NCBI GenBank assembly: GCA_030015575.1
Contig: CM057346.1
Coordinates: 113,441,899 to 113,505,898, forward strand
Reading direction: 5' to 3'
Length of the DNA: 64,000 nucleotides
Source: Agapanthus africanus
Taxonomy: Eukaryota > Streptophyta > Magnoliopsida > Asparagales > Amaryllidaceae
A program made the translations under genes and the position numbers. Each line of letters starts with the position of its first letter. The stretch's first letter is position 1. The notes under the pieces were generated by a model. The model was not told the origin of the DNA. It was given only the letters and a program-made list of their open reading frames with translations, and searched no databases. Positions 35,543-48,475 of this stretch are shown here, in pieces.

Positions 35543-37257
35543 TTCTTGATTTCTTGGTTTTCTAGCCATTTCGCCAGATTCGCACGCATCGCCGACGATC
35601 CGGACGACCCTGTCATCGTCGTCGTCCAGCATAATCACGTTGTTGATTAGCCAGGTCCAGTCCTGCACGCGTGAGTTGCATCGCGACATTTATCCGACGT
35701 CGAACGTGACGTGCGTACCCTGACGTGAGATCCGATCAGGCAAGTTTAACTTGCAACATGTTATGTTAATATATCTATTTATATATGAATAAAAATAGTA
35801 CATGTGTTTCATTATGCAACAAATATTATAGTTTTACAGTTTTACAGTATCCGTTCGTATCCGTACTGATAATAACATATCTAATTGCATGCTGAAATAT
35901 TATGATATCATTATACTATTATATTAGTACAACATGTTATCTAGTTTGCATCATACGTAGTCATGGACGTATAAAAGGTTATTACAGATAGACATATATG
36001 CATCCTGATATCAGTTTGTTTATCGTGTTCCAATAATTTGTTACAGTTTCACATTTGGGTATCTATTTGATATATATGCATCACATGATATGTCCACGAC
36101 ACATTACTTGACTTGTTACTTGGATCTTGTTACTAATGACTACAATCCTGACTTGTTGTCCTGATGGACGTAACTTGTTGTCTGCATAGACGAGAACTGT
36201 ATCAGCTTGATCCTGTGTTGGCATTAGATCTATATTAGCAATACCTGACTTGAACACAAATCTGGGGGTAAAAGGGAAATCAAGAATGTAACCGAAACGT
36301 AACTCAAAAGGCTATTATTACATATTTGCCGTTTTTCCGGGCGTTACGGAATAATTACGTGTTTGCCGTTTTTCCGGGCGTTACGGAATAATTACGTGTT
36401 TGCCGTTTTTCCGGGCGTTACGGAATAATTACATGTTTGTCGTTTTTCCGGGCGTTACGGAATAATTTCATGTTTGCCGTTTTTCCGGGCATTACGGAAT
36501 AATTACTTGTTTGCCATTTTTTCCGGGCGTTACGGAATAATTACCTGTTTGCCGTTTTTCTGGGCGTTACAGAATAATTACTTGTTTACCGTTTTTCCGG
36601 GCGTTACAGAATAAATCCTGTTACCGTGGTCCCGTGGGGAATGAACGGGACACGGATTGTTGGGTTACGATAAGGATTACATTAATTGATTTCAAAGACT
36701 TTTAGAATAGATACCTAGAAGCACAGTTTTAGGTTACACATCACACATCACATACATACACATACCTCACCGTTTCATATTTTTGTTTACTATTTATATT
36801 CATATTTACCTATATCGTTACATCCTGGATTATTATTGTTTTTGATATTATGACGCACTGACGTCTGGGTTTTGCATGACCCAGTTTCTCTATTTTTATC
36901 GCAGGCTGAACAGGAGTACTTTAGCCATCAAGCCAAACAGTGAGGAATTGAACATGCGTTATTTAGAGATGTTTAGTTTAGTTTATTTCCGCAGTTTATT
37001 TCCTTGACGTGAGCCCATATTGGGACAAGTTTCAGTTGTTGTTTATTGGATCTTGATTCGTTTCCGCTTCTGCATTTTCTTGACTCTATTTATTGTGGCA
37101 AAGGGACATGTACTAACTAGTTTTTATATATTTTCTATTCTTGATATCCTATAGACAGCCGTAATATAACTGTGGAGGGATGTTTCCTAGCCACAGGTAG
37201 CATGGTTGGCTCTGTCACGTGCCGTAGTCTGCGCATTCTGGGAAACGGGGCATGACA
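35208..37257 (+). mobile_element. Gypsy-2 5' LTR, second part
   Basis: Continues the LTR after Gypsy-1 and matches 52120-54088 of the 3' LTR. It contains a CT/TTTC-rich tract near 35510-35540, a minisatellite (36320-36620), and ends GGGGCATGACA. No gene is present. Confidence 0.88.
36320..36620 (+). repeat. Minisatellite in the Gypsy-2 5' LTR, about 8 units
   Basis: Unit about 36 bp: TGTTTGCCGTTTTTCCGGGC followed by GTTACGGAATAATTAC, repeated about eight times with few changes. The matching place in the 3' LTR (53220-53455) has fewer and more varied units. Confidence 0.88.
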
Positions 37258-39368
37258 GGGTTTTTTTGATATCAGAGACATAGGATTTAGGATTAATCGG
37301 GTTTTGTTCTTTTGTAGTTGGGTATTAAACCCAATACGCTGACCAGAAAACCCGGAATTAGGAACATGTCCTGACACATTACTATCTTTCCAGTTTTGAA
37401 TCTATAGCTATCTTGTTTATTGAATCATGTTTACCATTGCTAATCTTCTTCAGTATCTTGGCTCCAGAATCATGGCGGATAGAAACTTGCGGTCGTACCA
37501 GAGGCGTGTTAATGATGCCGCACTGCTTGGAGTTATACGTGGTGTGCTGGAAAACTAGAAGCGGCAAACTGAGCTTAATCTGCGGCAGGCCGAGGCTTTC
37601 CAGAAGGGTCTGCGGATAGTCCAACAGTTTGTAGTTGCAGTAGCACCCGGGCCAGCACAGCGTGAGGGCACCGTGGCGGACTTCAGAAGGCTTGGTCCAT
37701 CCACATTTACAGGATTGGAGGAGCCAGTGCCAGCGGAGCAGTGGCTAGTTGATACGGAGAATCTGCTCGTTGCCTCACAGATTCTAGATGAGAAAAGGGT
37801 GGATATAGTACGCATCCAACTGGTAGATTATGCTTGAGAGTGGTGGCTCGTAGAGGAGACCCGTCTGCCCGAGCTGATCATTGGGCAGCATTCTCGTGAA
37901 GTTTCTTGGATAAGTTCTTTTCGCAATCTGCTTGAGAAGAGATGAAAGAAAAGTTTATTAACCTGAAGCAGAATGGCGTTTTCATTGATGCGCATGCGGC
38001 TGAGTGGACTCGGCTCAGTCGATTTGTGATGCCTTTGGTTTCCAACGATGCAGATAGGGCACGAAGGCTTATACGTATCTTGGATGTGGGGATTATAGAC
38101 ATATTTTACCTCTGAGTTTGACCAGCTTCTCCCAAGTTCTTAAGGTAGCCAGGGAGCAGCAGAGTTTATCGGTGAAAGTGAAGAGTATGCAACAGCAAGC
38201 CGTCGTAGTGCGGAAGCCGGCATTTACACCAAACAGAGCTCCTATACGCAGAGGCATTCCGGTGAACAGGCAAGGCATTGTGCCTATGAAGAAGCCTGCG
38301 GTATCCGATCAGAAAGGAAGTGTGTTTTGTGAATACTGCCAACGACCGGGACATTTCCGGAGAGAATGTCGAAGGAGGCTTGGACTCTGTCTTGTTTGCG
38401 GATCAGCTGACCATACCATCGATGCTTGCCCTTCAAAGCTACGATTGAGGGGCGATATTCATAAGCCACCGCAGAAGCAGATTCATGGGCAGAAGCAGAT
38501 TACTCAGGAGTCTAATAAAGCATGGGCATTCACTTTGACAGCCAAGGCTTCAGACGAAGTTGTTTCAGGTATCCTACTCATTCATAATTTTCCCGCATTG
38601 GCATTATTCGATTCAGGTGAATCCCATTGTTTTATGTTGTCCAAGTTTATTGGTGCACACTCGATTCCATACATGGCCCTATCTAGTTGCTGGGACATAC
38701 ACATTGGGAATGGGAAAATTATATCTATTAGCGAGTGCAAGGATTGTTCGATTGTTATCTGCGGATGAGAGTTATTTGCGGATTTCTTGGTGATCGATAC
38801 TGGCAGCTACGATGTTGTCTTGGGAGTGGATTTTCTTGGCACTTTCCATGCTCACATTGATTGTAGGGCTAAGAAAGTGATTTTCCAGATTCCTGGACAT
38901 CCGGAGTTTATATTTTCAAGAGGTAGCAGATTTGTCGGGCCATTCGAATTTAGGGCTAGGTCGACAAGTGCCATTCTTTCGTCGATGGAAGTAGATAAGG
39001 AGGAAGCGCCAGCAGTAGTTTGAGTGTTTATGGATGTGTTAGAGGACATCTTGGGTTTACCGCCAAAACGAGATGTGGAGTTCGCGATCGATCTTGTTCC
39101 TAGAGCAGCGCCGATTTCAAAGACATATTATCCGATGGTGCCAGTGGAATTGGAAGAAGTAAAGAAGCAAGTCATCGAATTGCTTGAGAAGGGTTGGATT
39201 CACAGCAGTAATTCATCCTAGGGAGCTCCAGTTCTTCTAGTCAAGAAGAAGGATGGCACGTGGAGGATGTGCATCAATTATCGAGAATTAAATCGTGTGA
39301 CTATTAAGAACATGTACCCGATCCCTCGCATCGGCGAATTATTCGATCATCTCAGTAGCGCGAGGGTA
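37258..39368 (+). pseudogene. Gypsy-2 gag, protease and RT start (remains)
   Basis: Plus-strand Ty3/gypsy coding remains. A gag core is at about 37620-38120, two zinc knuckles at about 38330-38440 (CEYCQRPGHFRREC and a second CLVCGSADHTIDAC), a protease region at about 38540-38900 (LALFDSGESHCFM, VVLGVDFLG), and the N-terminal RT at about 39020-39368. Just after the LTR, GATATCAGAGAC (about 37269-37280) is a decayed tRNA-iMet primer site. Many breaks. The Copia-2 insertion lies in the RT region. Confidence 0.85.
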
Positions 39369-39373
39369 TTCTC

Positions 39374-41390
39374 TGTTGGATATAGTGCCCTCAGAGTCAA
39401 TTATTGGATCACAGGCACGTGATTGCAATGATTGAGGGAGGACCTATACCGGTAGGACAGTCTTACTCAAGATGATAGTATGCTATCTGGTTTATCTTTA
39501 TCATTATGTACTGCTTTAGGTGACCTTACAGGTCGCTATTACACGTTGATAGAGCCCTTAGGATTCTTGCTTGACTGCCAGCAGTATGATGGCGATCATA
39601 TACGTGGGAGCTGGGGTCTATAAGCACATCCTTAAAGTGGTCCCTAGTCGTGGGAGTTTTCAAGACTGGGCATTGATACTCCATTAGTAGACTAGTGTAT
39701 ACAGTCAAGACCCCGACGAGGGGCGGTGGCCGGTCTCACAAGCCATTGGTGTCAGTTAGTTCACCTAAGATGTATACAGGTGCTCATTGGGTTATGAGTA
39801 CACCGGACATGACTCGCTGGGAACATGCTAGTTGGTATTATACCCGACGTCAGATAGCAGTTCCCTGGTGACATATGTACAGGTTAGTTCATCGACCTGA
39901 GATTGTCATTTGTCTCGTGTGAGTTCCCACTGTGCTTTGATTACTACTCTACCACGGCTCAAAGGAGTCGTGCAAACAGGTTTTAGTTGGATATAGTCCC
40001 GAGCCACATGGAGACAGTGAGCGGATCGGCAGGGGTTTCGTCTCTCCCGGTATTGGGGGTGAGATCGCGCTGTGTCTAGGAGAGCCATTACATGAAGTCC
40101 TTGGCCAAGGCAGGAGATTTACTGGTAGGTATTCCAGTAGTATCTCATGGTGTTCTGGGCTACACTCCGACACGACTTGTACCGCTTTTGGGGGTCTGAA
40201 TTTTACCAACCCCCTAGGCCCGCCATGCGATGCTCATAGACGAACGGACCGGACTGTACGGATATTGTCACTGACATGCTCAGTACGGTGTCAGGATGAG
40301 TTCGCTCATCGACCTCCATTTTGGTCAATACCTGGTAGCCTGTTACGTACAGCTAGTACCACTGACGTGCTAGTAGTTAAATCCACAGCCAAAGTATTGA
40401 CGAGTCTTTAGAGTCCCCCACAGACAGTTTCTGAAGTTTCGGGCGAAACGTTGTAGAGGCCGCATAATATATGGCAGGGTCCGATCATATACGTGCAATA
40501 GTGCACGGATCATGATCGGGCAGATCATACTAGTGGGCTTTGGTTTAAGCCGGATCCTAGTATTAGATTTGTTGGATTACTTTAGTCTCATCGTATTCGC
40601 ATTCAGTCGGAATGCGGATGCAGGTATGTATATACAGGTGAGGGGTATTCTTGTGATCCGTCACGAGTTTACTTTAGATGTTGCCGTATCTTTTTATTGT
40701 TGTAAACATTTGGATTAATGTTTACAAATGGAAATTGTGAGCTTAAATCATCATTTTGTGCATTAAATGAGACATGTACTTCATAGGTGACTCATGGTCT
40801 CATTTCTTATGCAAATGTCACATTGTGTGATTGATTTATGAGGTGAATTGAGAGGAAGAGAGAGAATGGCAGCCATTGTAAAGGATTTGGTCCTGTATTT
40901 TTCATTATGACTCTCTCATTTTATCATAGATAACAAAAAGAAAGAAAATGGCTCCTCTTCTTCTTCTTCATCTAGCTCACAACCTCTATTGATGGCTTCA
41001 TCTTCAACCTCCATCCATGCAATGGATGCAAGAGACAAAGTTGTCGCAAACATTCTCTACTTTGCCTTGGACACGTCGGCTAGCGAACTTCGTGCCCGAG
41101 TTGCTTCGGATGAAGTGGGAGCCCGTAAAAAGACTCGAAGATGTGGTGCCCTTTTCGACGAGAAGACTGGAGATCGGAGATTCCGCAAGGTGCTAGAGAT
41201 GGTGGCTAAAGACCGAAGGACACGGATCGATCGGTATAGCTTTTCTAACCTTTCTCTAGTTGCTAGTTATAGGTTAATGGTTCGATCCGGGATTAAAGTC
41301 TGCGATAGCGCCGGTTTCTAGTTTTGAAAAAGTTTTCGTTTCCGCATTTTGGTCTTGGACAGACGGCCGGGACGCTACCGTAGACTTACA
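39374..41390 (+). repeat. Copia-2 5' LTR
   Basis: Runs TGTTGGATATAGTGCC...TAGACTTACA. Its core is shared with Copia-1, with 1-1860 and with 11885-12210. An open frame at 40986-41321 (MMASSSTSIHAMDARDK...) lies in the LTR and has a shortened counterpart in the other LTR; it resembles no protein I know and is probably chance. Confidence 0.88.
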
Positions 41391-41403
41391 TGGTATCAAA
41401 GCC
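41391..41403 (+). promoter_or_regulatory. Copia-2 primer binding site
   Basis: TGGTATCAAAGCC directly after the 5' LTR, one base different from the common tRNA-iMet site. Confidence 0.85.
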
Positions 41404-43780
41404 ACCACATTAACCTTTACTAGCTTGCTCTAACGTGTTTAGATCTTCGATCGAACGAAATTTTCCAAAACTGCATTTCTAATTCTGAGTTTCTGTCGAA
41501 TTTTTTTTTGTCGTCGAAAAATTATTTTGAGTATTGCAGAAAATCAGGCAGACTTTTTAAAGAACACTGTTGAAATTTGGTACACTGATCTAACTGTAGC
41601 GCTGCGGAACCGCGGTATTACCCTTGTTATGGCCGCGGTTCCGCCTCACCACTGTAGCATCTGTCCACCATTTTTCCTATAGTGGTTTCTGACTTAGAAA
41701 TGGGGTTTCTGGTATTTTTTGTTTGGGCCCAGATTTGTTTGAGTACTGGGAATTGTGCTTGGGGCCTACTTCGGGGAAATTTTGTCGATCGAAAATTTTA
41801 AATATGTTAGTTCACAGTATTTACATTATATCTGCGACCGTGAATGTCATTTGATCGGTAAATCTTGTCTAATTGCTATAGCTCTTTTAGACGGATTTGC
41901 GAACGTGACATTCACATTGATGTTCTGTGTTGTGCTGTGATGTTGCGGATTTGTCGTGGTGGATAGCCTGGATGCAATGCTAGTACAGTTTGGTATTATT
42001 TATACATTTGATATTGCGGGGCGAGCGTCCGACATGTGGACTGCCGTCACTGCCTGTTTGTATATTATTCTTTTGGGGCACGACCGGGCTGAGGTCGATA
42101 TACCCGTTGTATATATATTTTACTTTTTGTACTAGGATTACCCTGCGGTGGGGTGCACGGGTAGCCGAGTTCTAAAGGGCAACAGGCCCGCATCTCATAG
42201 CTTTGAGACAGAGAGGGTTTTACTCTAGAATTGGTGGGCTATTCGCCGCACTCGTAGGGGGTATAGGTTGACCCAAGGAGGGGTGCTCAAGTTACCGGAT
42301 TCCGTAAAGTGCTGGGTGGTCCATTCACTTTGTTGAAGGGGGCTGCCTCGCTTCAGATTTTGGCGGGTAACTTGCCGCGCCCATAAGGGTCTAGGATTTC
42401 ATTGCACAGGCTATCCACACGACTAGGGGAACGTCGGGTTTCAGTTGCGGCTCTGTGAAACCCGGGGCTTCCAGATTATCTGTATTGTTCTGTGATACTT
42501 ATTACATTTCTGTGATGTTGCATTTTATCACGCCATGAGCGAATATTATATATTGATATATATACTAGTAGATGTTGTATATGTTTTACACCCGCGCTAG
42601 TCCAGTCCTCGCTCTGTCGATAGTTAAGTAACCTAACGGGTGATGACGGGACCCAGTGGCGAATGCGGATGGCATATACGTACATCATATTTTCGTTCTT
42701 TTCTGGTGTGATCAATTGATGGGACTGCATTGATTCGGATCAATGCAAGCTAAACAAAGCTATTCTGATGTTGTTGGAACATTTTTCAAAAAGCTGTTAT
42801 TGCAAGGACGTTTTCTTTTGTTTTGCACAGTGGTATTCGGTTATGAATATCCAACACCTCAGTCGACGAGGCAAGGGCCGAGATCCCTTCACCGGGAGTG
42901 ACCTTTTGGACAGAAATTTGAGTCAGGGTAATAACTTCACTATAGCTGATTACTTTTTTCTTTGCATCGTGGTATTCAGTTGGAATATCCTGCACCTCAT
43001 TCTACGGGGAAAGAGCCGAGATCCCTTCACCAGGAGTGACCTCTTTAGCAAAGGTTTTCGCCACTATATTTTTATAAAAAGTTATCCGGTTCCTTCAACG
43101 ATATCAAGTTCATTACGATAAAGGTTTTTAGCCAAAAACCATTCATAGCCCTCCGTCATTTCAGACGGGTAGCACTTAGTATTCATTCTATGTTTGTTGA
43201 TCTTCGTCAAGGCATAGTGAATGGTAGCTGCTTGTTACCTTTCTGCTGCATAGATAGATGCGTTGGTTTGGGACAGTCGTATAGCCTTCTTGACCTTCGT
43301 CAAGGGCTTGTACGGGTGGGTTCAAATTAACCTGGACAATGACGGGTAGAACTTGACATGCGACTTATGATTTGTTGGCCTTCTTCAAGGTCATAAGAGC
43401 ATGGGGTAAAAATCACATCGGGAGTTTCTAAAGAAACTGAAACTTGCCAGATATGCGCATACCTTCTGGAGTGTGATAACGTGAGTGGATTCCATCACGT
43501 TATCATGCGATGATAGTTGGATCCCGATTTCTACTGATGAGTTGTTTTACTTCTCGGGTGATCCCGACTAATTCTTCTTTCAGGTTTGGAGGAGAATTTG
43601 AGGTTACAGTGGGAGGTTTCCTGATTAGATAAATTGATAACTATTCTGATCTAGGTTAGAGTGCATGCAGAGTGTTTCTTTTCTCTCTCTCTTTGTCAGC
43701 GACCATGACCCGACCCTTGTCTATGACTCAGTGACCAAGTTAACCGAACTTTCTTAAAACAATGGCTTTTGGATTGTCAG
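41404..43780 (+). other. Copia-2 leader, conserved with Copia-1
   Basis: Non-coding. It contains the reverse-complement equivalents of several Copia-1 leader blocks: GTTAAGTAACCTAACGGG at about 42626-42643, the 42260-42400 block, and three spaced motifs around CTTCGTCAAGG or CTTCTTCAAGG (about 43200, 43290 and 43380) that correspond to the Copia-1 triple repeat. Two adjacent related units of about 130 bp (about 42830-42960 and 42965-43060) share CGAGATCCCTTCACC and GGAGTGACC. No reading frame of note. Confidence 0.7.
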
Positions 43781-43789
43781 AGTTGCATA

Positions 43790-44520
43790 CCTCATTGCCA
43801 CTCCTACTTTTACCCTTTTCTCCAGAACACCCCGTATTACCACGAACGTCCACTTCCATTGGATAAAATCATCATATGGTTATATACGAACTCGAAGGAA
43901 CTTGTTCCAGATTCGAGGATAGTTTCTGGTTCTGGAGAAAATGAATAGGACTATTCAGTTGTCTTTTCCTTTTACCTTCTCTCAGGTTGCGAGTGCTCCT
44001 TGGATTAGGACGGTACACCTGTTACGCTAATTGGACAGTCTTCATCCAAACCATAGGCAGGTGCCGAACGGTAGGGAATGAAGAAAACCATTTAGCCTAA
44101 AAGGTGTACAGAAGGTATTAGTTAAAGACAAATAAAAGGATTAGTAAGAGGGCAAAGTAAATTGCGACTGCCATTCACAACCAAACCAAGTATTTCATCG
44201 CCACTCCTACTTCACCTTTGTATTTCTCCTGAACACCCCGTATCACTACGAAAATCCACAGTTATTTGGATACTCCATCGTATGGTTATATACGAATCAA
44301 AGGAACTTGTTCCAGTTCGGGATGGACTCTGGTTCAGGAGAAATTGGAATAAGGTTTTATTCAGCTGTCTTTTATCTTCACCTTCTCTCAGGTTACGAGT
44401 ACTCCTAGGATTAAGAGAGTACACCCATTATGCTTATTGGATAGTCTTCTTCCAAACCATAGGCTGGTGCCGAACGGTAGGGAAGGAAGAAAACCATTTG
44501 GCCTAAAGGTGGTGTACAGA
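43790..44520 (+). repeat. Tandem duplication of about 350-370 bp in Copia-2
   Basis: Two diverged copies, about 43790-44118 and 44190-44520. Both run from CGCCACTCCTACTT-like sequence through ATGGTTATATACGAA, AGGAACTTGTTCCAG and CCTTCTCTCAGGTT to GGTGCCGAACGGTAGGGAA and GTGTACAGAAGGTA. Open frames here are not gene-like. Confidence 0.8.
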
Positions 44521-47122
44521 AGGTAATGACTAAAGACATATAAAGGGATTTGGAGAGATGGCAAAGAAATATACGGTTATAGTTGTGAATCTGATAATAG
44601 AAGAGGCATTACTATGAATACCCGGATACCCCTTCGAAACATTTACATATTTCAGTTTCACTGTGCATTGTTAATAGAAAACTGATTTCCAAATTAGCCC
44701 TTGCTCCAGGGTATGTATTTACCAGGTTTGATTCTTACAACTGTATGGTTTTACAGATGATGAGTGGGAGTAAGTTATTGGGAATTGGGTGATCATCCTC
44801 ATTATATCGGGATTCGTTGTAATTGGTGATATTTGAGGAAATCGCCTAGGTTGTTTGCCGGACGGCAAATATTTGGTTTTGAATATCCGTTGTTATGCAC
44901 CAATTTCAAATTGATATATCTGTACGTTTATTTTTATAAAGTGAGATATAACTTTTTTAAATTATGTCTATGACATTTACCTATATCAGTGGATGGTTAG
45001 GTAAGGAGCATTAAACAGCGGTGTAATTCTTCTTAACCATAAATACAGTTTTCAACCTACGACACACAGGGAATGAGTTATTGGACTTAGGGGACTTATA
45101 CAGAGTATTGTATGTTTTCCAGTGTCCATTAGGACAGAGGGGATGGTACTCGTACTATATTCTGTTTATTTGTGACTTCTCTAGTTCTTAGACATGTGTT
45201 TCGTAGAAATGCAAGGTCTATGTTTTGAGAAGTTATAGGTATAAGAATAAAGTAGAGAACCTGGTGTTGCAAGTATCAGGATTCTTCAAGGTGATCGAAG
45301 ATGTAGATACTTGTGTATGGTATTCAGTTGATAGTAATGATTAAGAGAACTTGCTTCTCTTTCAGGCTACTCATAATTGGAAGCACTCCTAAGTTGAGTA
45401 ATGCTGATCGGCCTCTCTCCATTTAGTTGATATGCACTGGAGACAGCTGCATGATTTGAATCTGGTTCCAATTAAATCAGTGCCTCTGTTTCTATATTGG
45501 ATATAGAATAGTTCATATCTTAACAATGTTAAGGTACGGGGAGTTGTCCGGCTTATACTTAAAGCCAGACTCTGGATAACTCAAGGAACGTTTTTGTAAT
45601 GGCTGTTTGTGGGTTGACCCAGGCTATGACGAGTGTTGACTTTCTACCATCTGGAAGATCAATAGTGATATTGTTCTTGACTCGCCACAGTTTTAGTAAA
45701 ATGGATTTTTTATTCAGAAAACAGTAGTGGGAGTATGGTAGAACTGGAAGTGATTCCAGAACCGCAAACGATTACTGAAAATTTAATATGACCTAAAGAT
45801 TCAATCTGGTTTGACATTCCATTAGCCACTCCGCAGATATGGTGGGTAAGCTCAGGCACCCGAGAAGTACTCCGGTAGCCTCAAGGACGGTGACAGGGAG
45901 GTTCTTGTTTACCCAGAGTTGCCATTACTGATGTTCCAGGCTATGAGACCCGGCAAGAGGATGCGTATAGCGTCGTTCTAAACTAGCTCTAGAACTGCAC
46001 GTGTATATGACTCTGCCAGAGGGTTGTCGTAGTCAGTGGGAGCAGCGGAAGCATAGTGGAAAAGTAGCTTATGTCTATTTATAGACTAAAGCAGATATAG
46101 CGGAGGTAGATCATCTATTTCTGATGTGACAGTCATAGGTTTGATTTCATCAGAATAGGGGATGGATCTGTTAAGAAGGTAGTAGGGTGTGATGTCCTGG
46201 TATTTGGATGACATACACAGAGTGGGAAGTGAAATTTCTATACTACGATCGGTTATATTTTGGTTGTCACACAGTGGTTTCTCTGCATAAAGGATATAGA
46301 TATAATATCTGACATTCTGGTTACTAGATCTATGGTTTTAGATCTATATTTGGGTAGTTTCCCAATCTGACTACTTAGACAGCATTCTACAGGTATTTTA
46401 GAATGGATGACTTCTGGCATGGTAGTATACCTGCAGGTGATGGAGTCACCCTCTCTAAAGGTGTCTTACAGACTAAAAGGGAGAGGGATGTGCATGATTG
46501 CCAAATCATTTGCTTAGGCAATTGAGTCAATCATGAGATGTCAAGTACCACACCAGATGTTGTTTTTGCATAAGATGCAATAAGTTGTGATATTAATCCT
46601 ATCCTGGAGAAACGTTCGGAAGCAGTTTTAGAACATAAGTGGATGTTCTAGGGATATGATAACAACAGGCTCTTTTAGGAGACAGTTATCATTCCAGGCT
46701 TCCAAGGTGACCTCGATGACAGAGTGTCTGTCAGAGTTATAGTTTTCCCTCTCACGAGGGGCAGTAGTTTGGACAGGTGGTCCAAGCGAATACTGAGGGA
46801 GGCATGGCGCAGGATACTGATTAAGTTCAGTTGACGATACAGTCTATGAAGTTTGGATTTGGAGTTCATTTATGAACTAGGTCCCATCAGACATCCAACC
46901 ATATTCTAAGACAGGTATTGCTCATTTCGGGAGATGGCTTTCTCCGCGAACTTGAGATAAAGAGAGACATAGAAAGAAACATCAGGGCGGATCCACTCAC
47001 TGAGGCTATTCCTCGAACGCAATAGTTTCACAAATGGGCTTTGTGAGACTGATCAGTAGAGGAGTTGGATGTTCGGTATCACACGGGCTGTGAGTATGCG
47101 ACATCGCAATAATTAGCCTTGA
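44521..47122 (+). other. Copia-2 degraded interior
   Basis: About 2.6 kb without a usable frame. Scattered weak similarity to Copia RT/RNase H sequence increases towards the right end (about 46980-47050), consistent with a worn-out pol or an originally non-coding interior. Confidence 0.5.
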
Positions 47123-47137
47123 ATGCAAGTGGGAGAT
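47123..47137 (+). promoter_or_regulatory. Copia-2 polypurine tract
   Basis: ATGCAAGTGGGAGAT directly before the 3' LTR, the same as the Copia-1 tract in its core. Confidence 0.8.
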
Positions 47138-48470
47138 TGTTGAATATAGTGCCCTCAGAATCAATTATTGGATCACAGGAACGTGATTGCAATGATTGAG
47201 GGGGGACCTATGCCGGTAGGACAGTCTTACTCAAGATGATAGTATGCTATCTGGTTTATCTTTATCATCGTGTACTGCTTTAGGTGACCTTACAGGTCGC
47301 TATTACACGTTGATAGAGCCCTTAGGATTCTTGCTTGACTGCCAGCAGTATGATGGCGATCATATACGTGAAAGCTGGGGTCTATAAGCACATTCTTAAA
47401 GTGGTCCCTAGTCGTGGGAGTTTTCGAGACTGGGCATCGATACTCCATTAGTAGACTAGTGTATACAATCGAGACCCTGACGAAAGGCGGTGGCCGGTCT
47501 CACAAGCCATTGGTGTCAGTTAGTTCACATAAGATGTATACAGGTGCTCATTGGGTTATGCAGGTGCTCATACGTGCAGTAGTGCACGGATCATGATCGG
47601 GCAGATCATACTAGTGGGCTTTGGTTTAAGCCGAATCCTAGTATTAGATTTGTTGGATTACTTTAGTCTCATCGTATTCGCATTCAGTCGGAACACGGAT
47701 GCATGTATGTATATACAGGTGAGGGGTATCCTTGTGATCCGTCATGAGTTTACTTTAGATATTACTGTATCTTTTTATTGTTGTAAACATTTGGATTAAT
47801 GTTTACAAATGGAAATTGTGAGCTTAAATCATCATTTTGTGCATTAAATGAGACATGTACTTTATAGGTGACTCATGGTCTCATTTCTTGTGCAAATCTC
47901 ACATTGTGTGATTGATTTGTGAGGTGAATTGAGAGGAAGAGAGAGAAGGGCAGCCATTGTAAAGGTTTTGGTCTTGTATTTTTCAATACGACTCTCTCAT
48001 TTATCATAGATAACAAAAAGAAAGAAAATGGCTCCTCCTCTTCTTCTTCCTCTAGCTCACAACCTCCATTAATGGCTTCATCTTCAACCTCCATCCATGT
48101 AATGGATGCAAAAGACAAAGTTGTCGCAAACATTCTCTACTTCGCCTTGGACACGTCGGCTAGCGAACTTCGTGCCCGAGTTGCTTCGGATGAAGCGGGA
48201 GCCCGTAAAAAGACTCGAAGATGTGGTGCCTTTTCCGACGAGAAGACCGGAGATCGGAGATGACGCGAGGAGCTAGGGATGGTGGCTAAAGACCGAAGGA
48301 CACGGATCGATCGGTATAGCTTTTCTAACCTTTCTCTTGTTGCTAGTTATAGGCTACTGGTTCGATCCGGGATTAAAGTCTGCGATAGCGCCGGTTTCTA
48401 GTTTTGAAAAAGTTTTCATTTCCGCATTTTGGCCTTGGACAGACGGCCGGGACTCTACCGTAGACTTACA
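47138..48470 (+). repeat. Copia-2 3' LTR
   Basis: 1,333 bp. Both ends match the 5' LTR; it is about 0.7 kb shorter. Followed by the TTCTC duplication and by Gypsy-2 sequence. Confidence 0.88.
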
Positions 48471-48475
48471 TTCTC

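Larger units (their letters stand above)
39374..48470 (+). mobile_element. Copia-2: decayed relative of Copia-1, 9.1 kb
   Basis: Plus-strand Ty1/copia relic flanked by TTCTC (39369-39373 and 48471-48475), inserted in the RT region of Gypsy-2. The 5' LTR is 39374-41390 (2,017 bp) and the 3' LTR 47138-48470 (1,333 bp); aligned parts differ by about 3-4% by eye. It keeps a primer site, a polypurine tract and a Copia-1-like leader, but the interior codes for almost nothing: only a trace of the C-terminus of pol is readable near 46980-47050 (ADPLTEAIPR). Heavily broken; it may have been a non-autonomous copy when it moved. Confidence 0.88.

Noticed and set aside
36320-36620. Regular repeat array that might suggest a CRISPR
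   Set aside because: Units are directly adjacent without unique spacers, in a plant retrotransposon LTR; it is a minisatellite.
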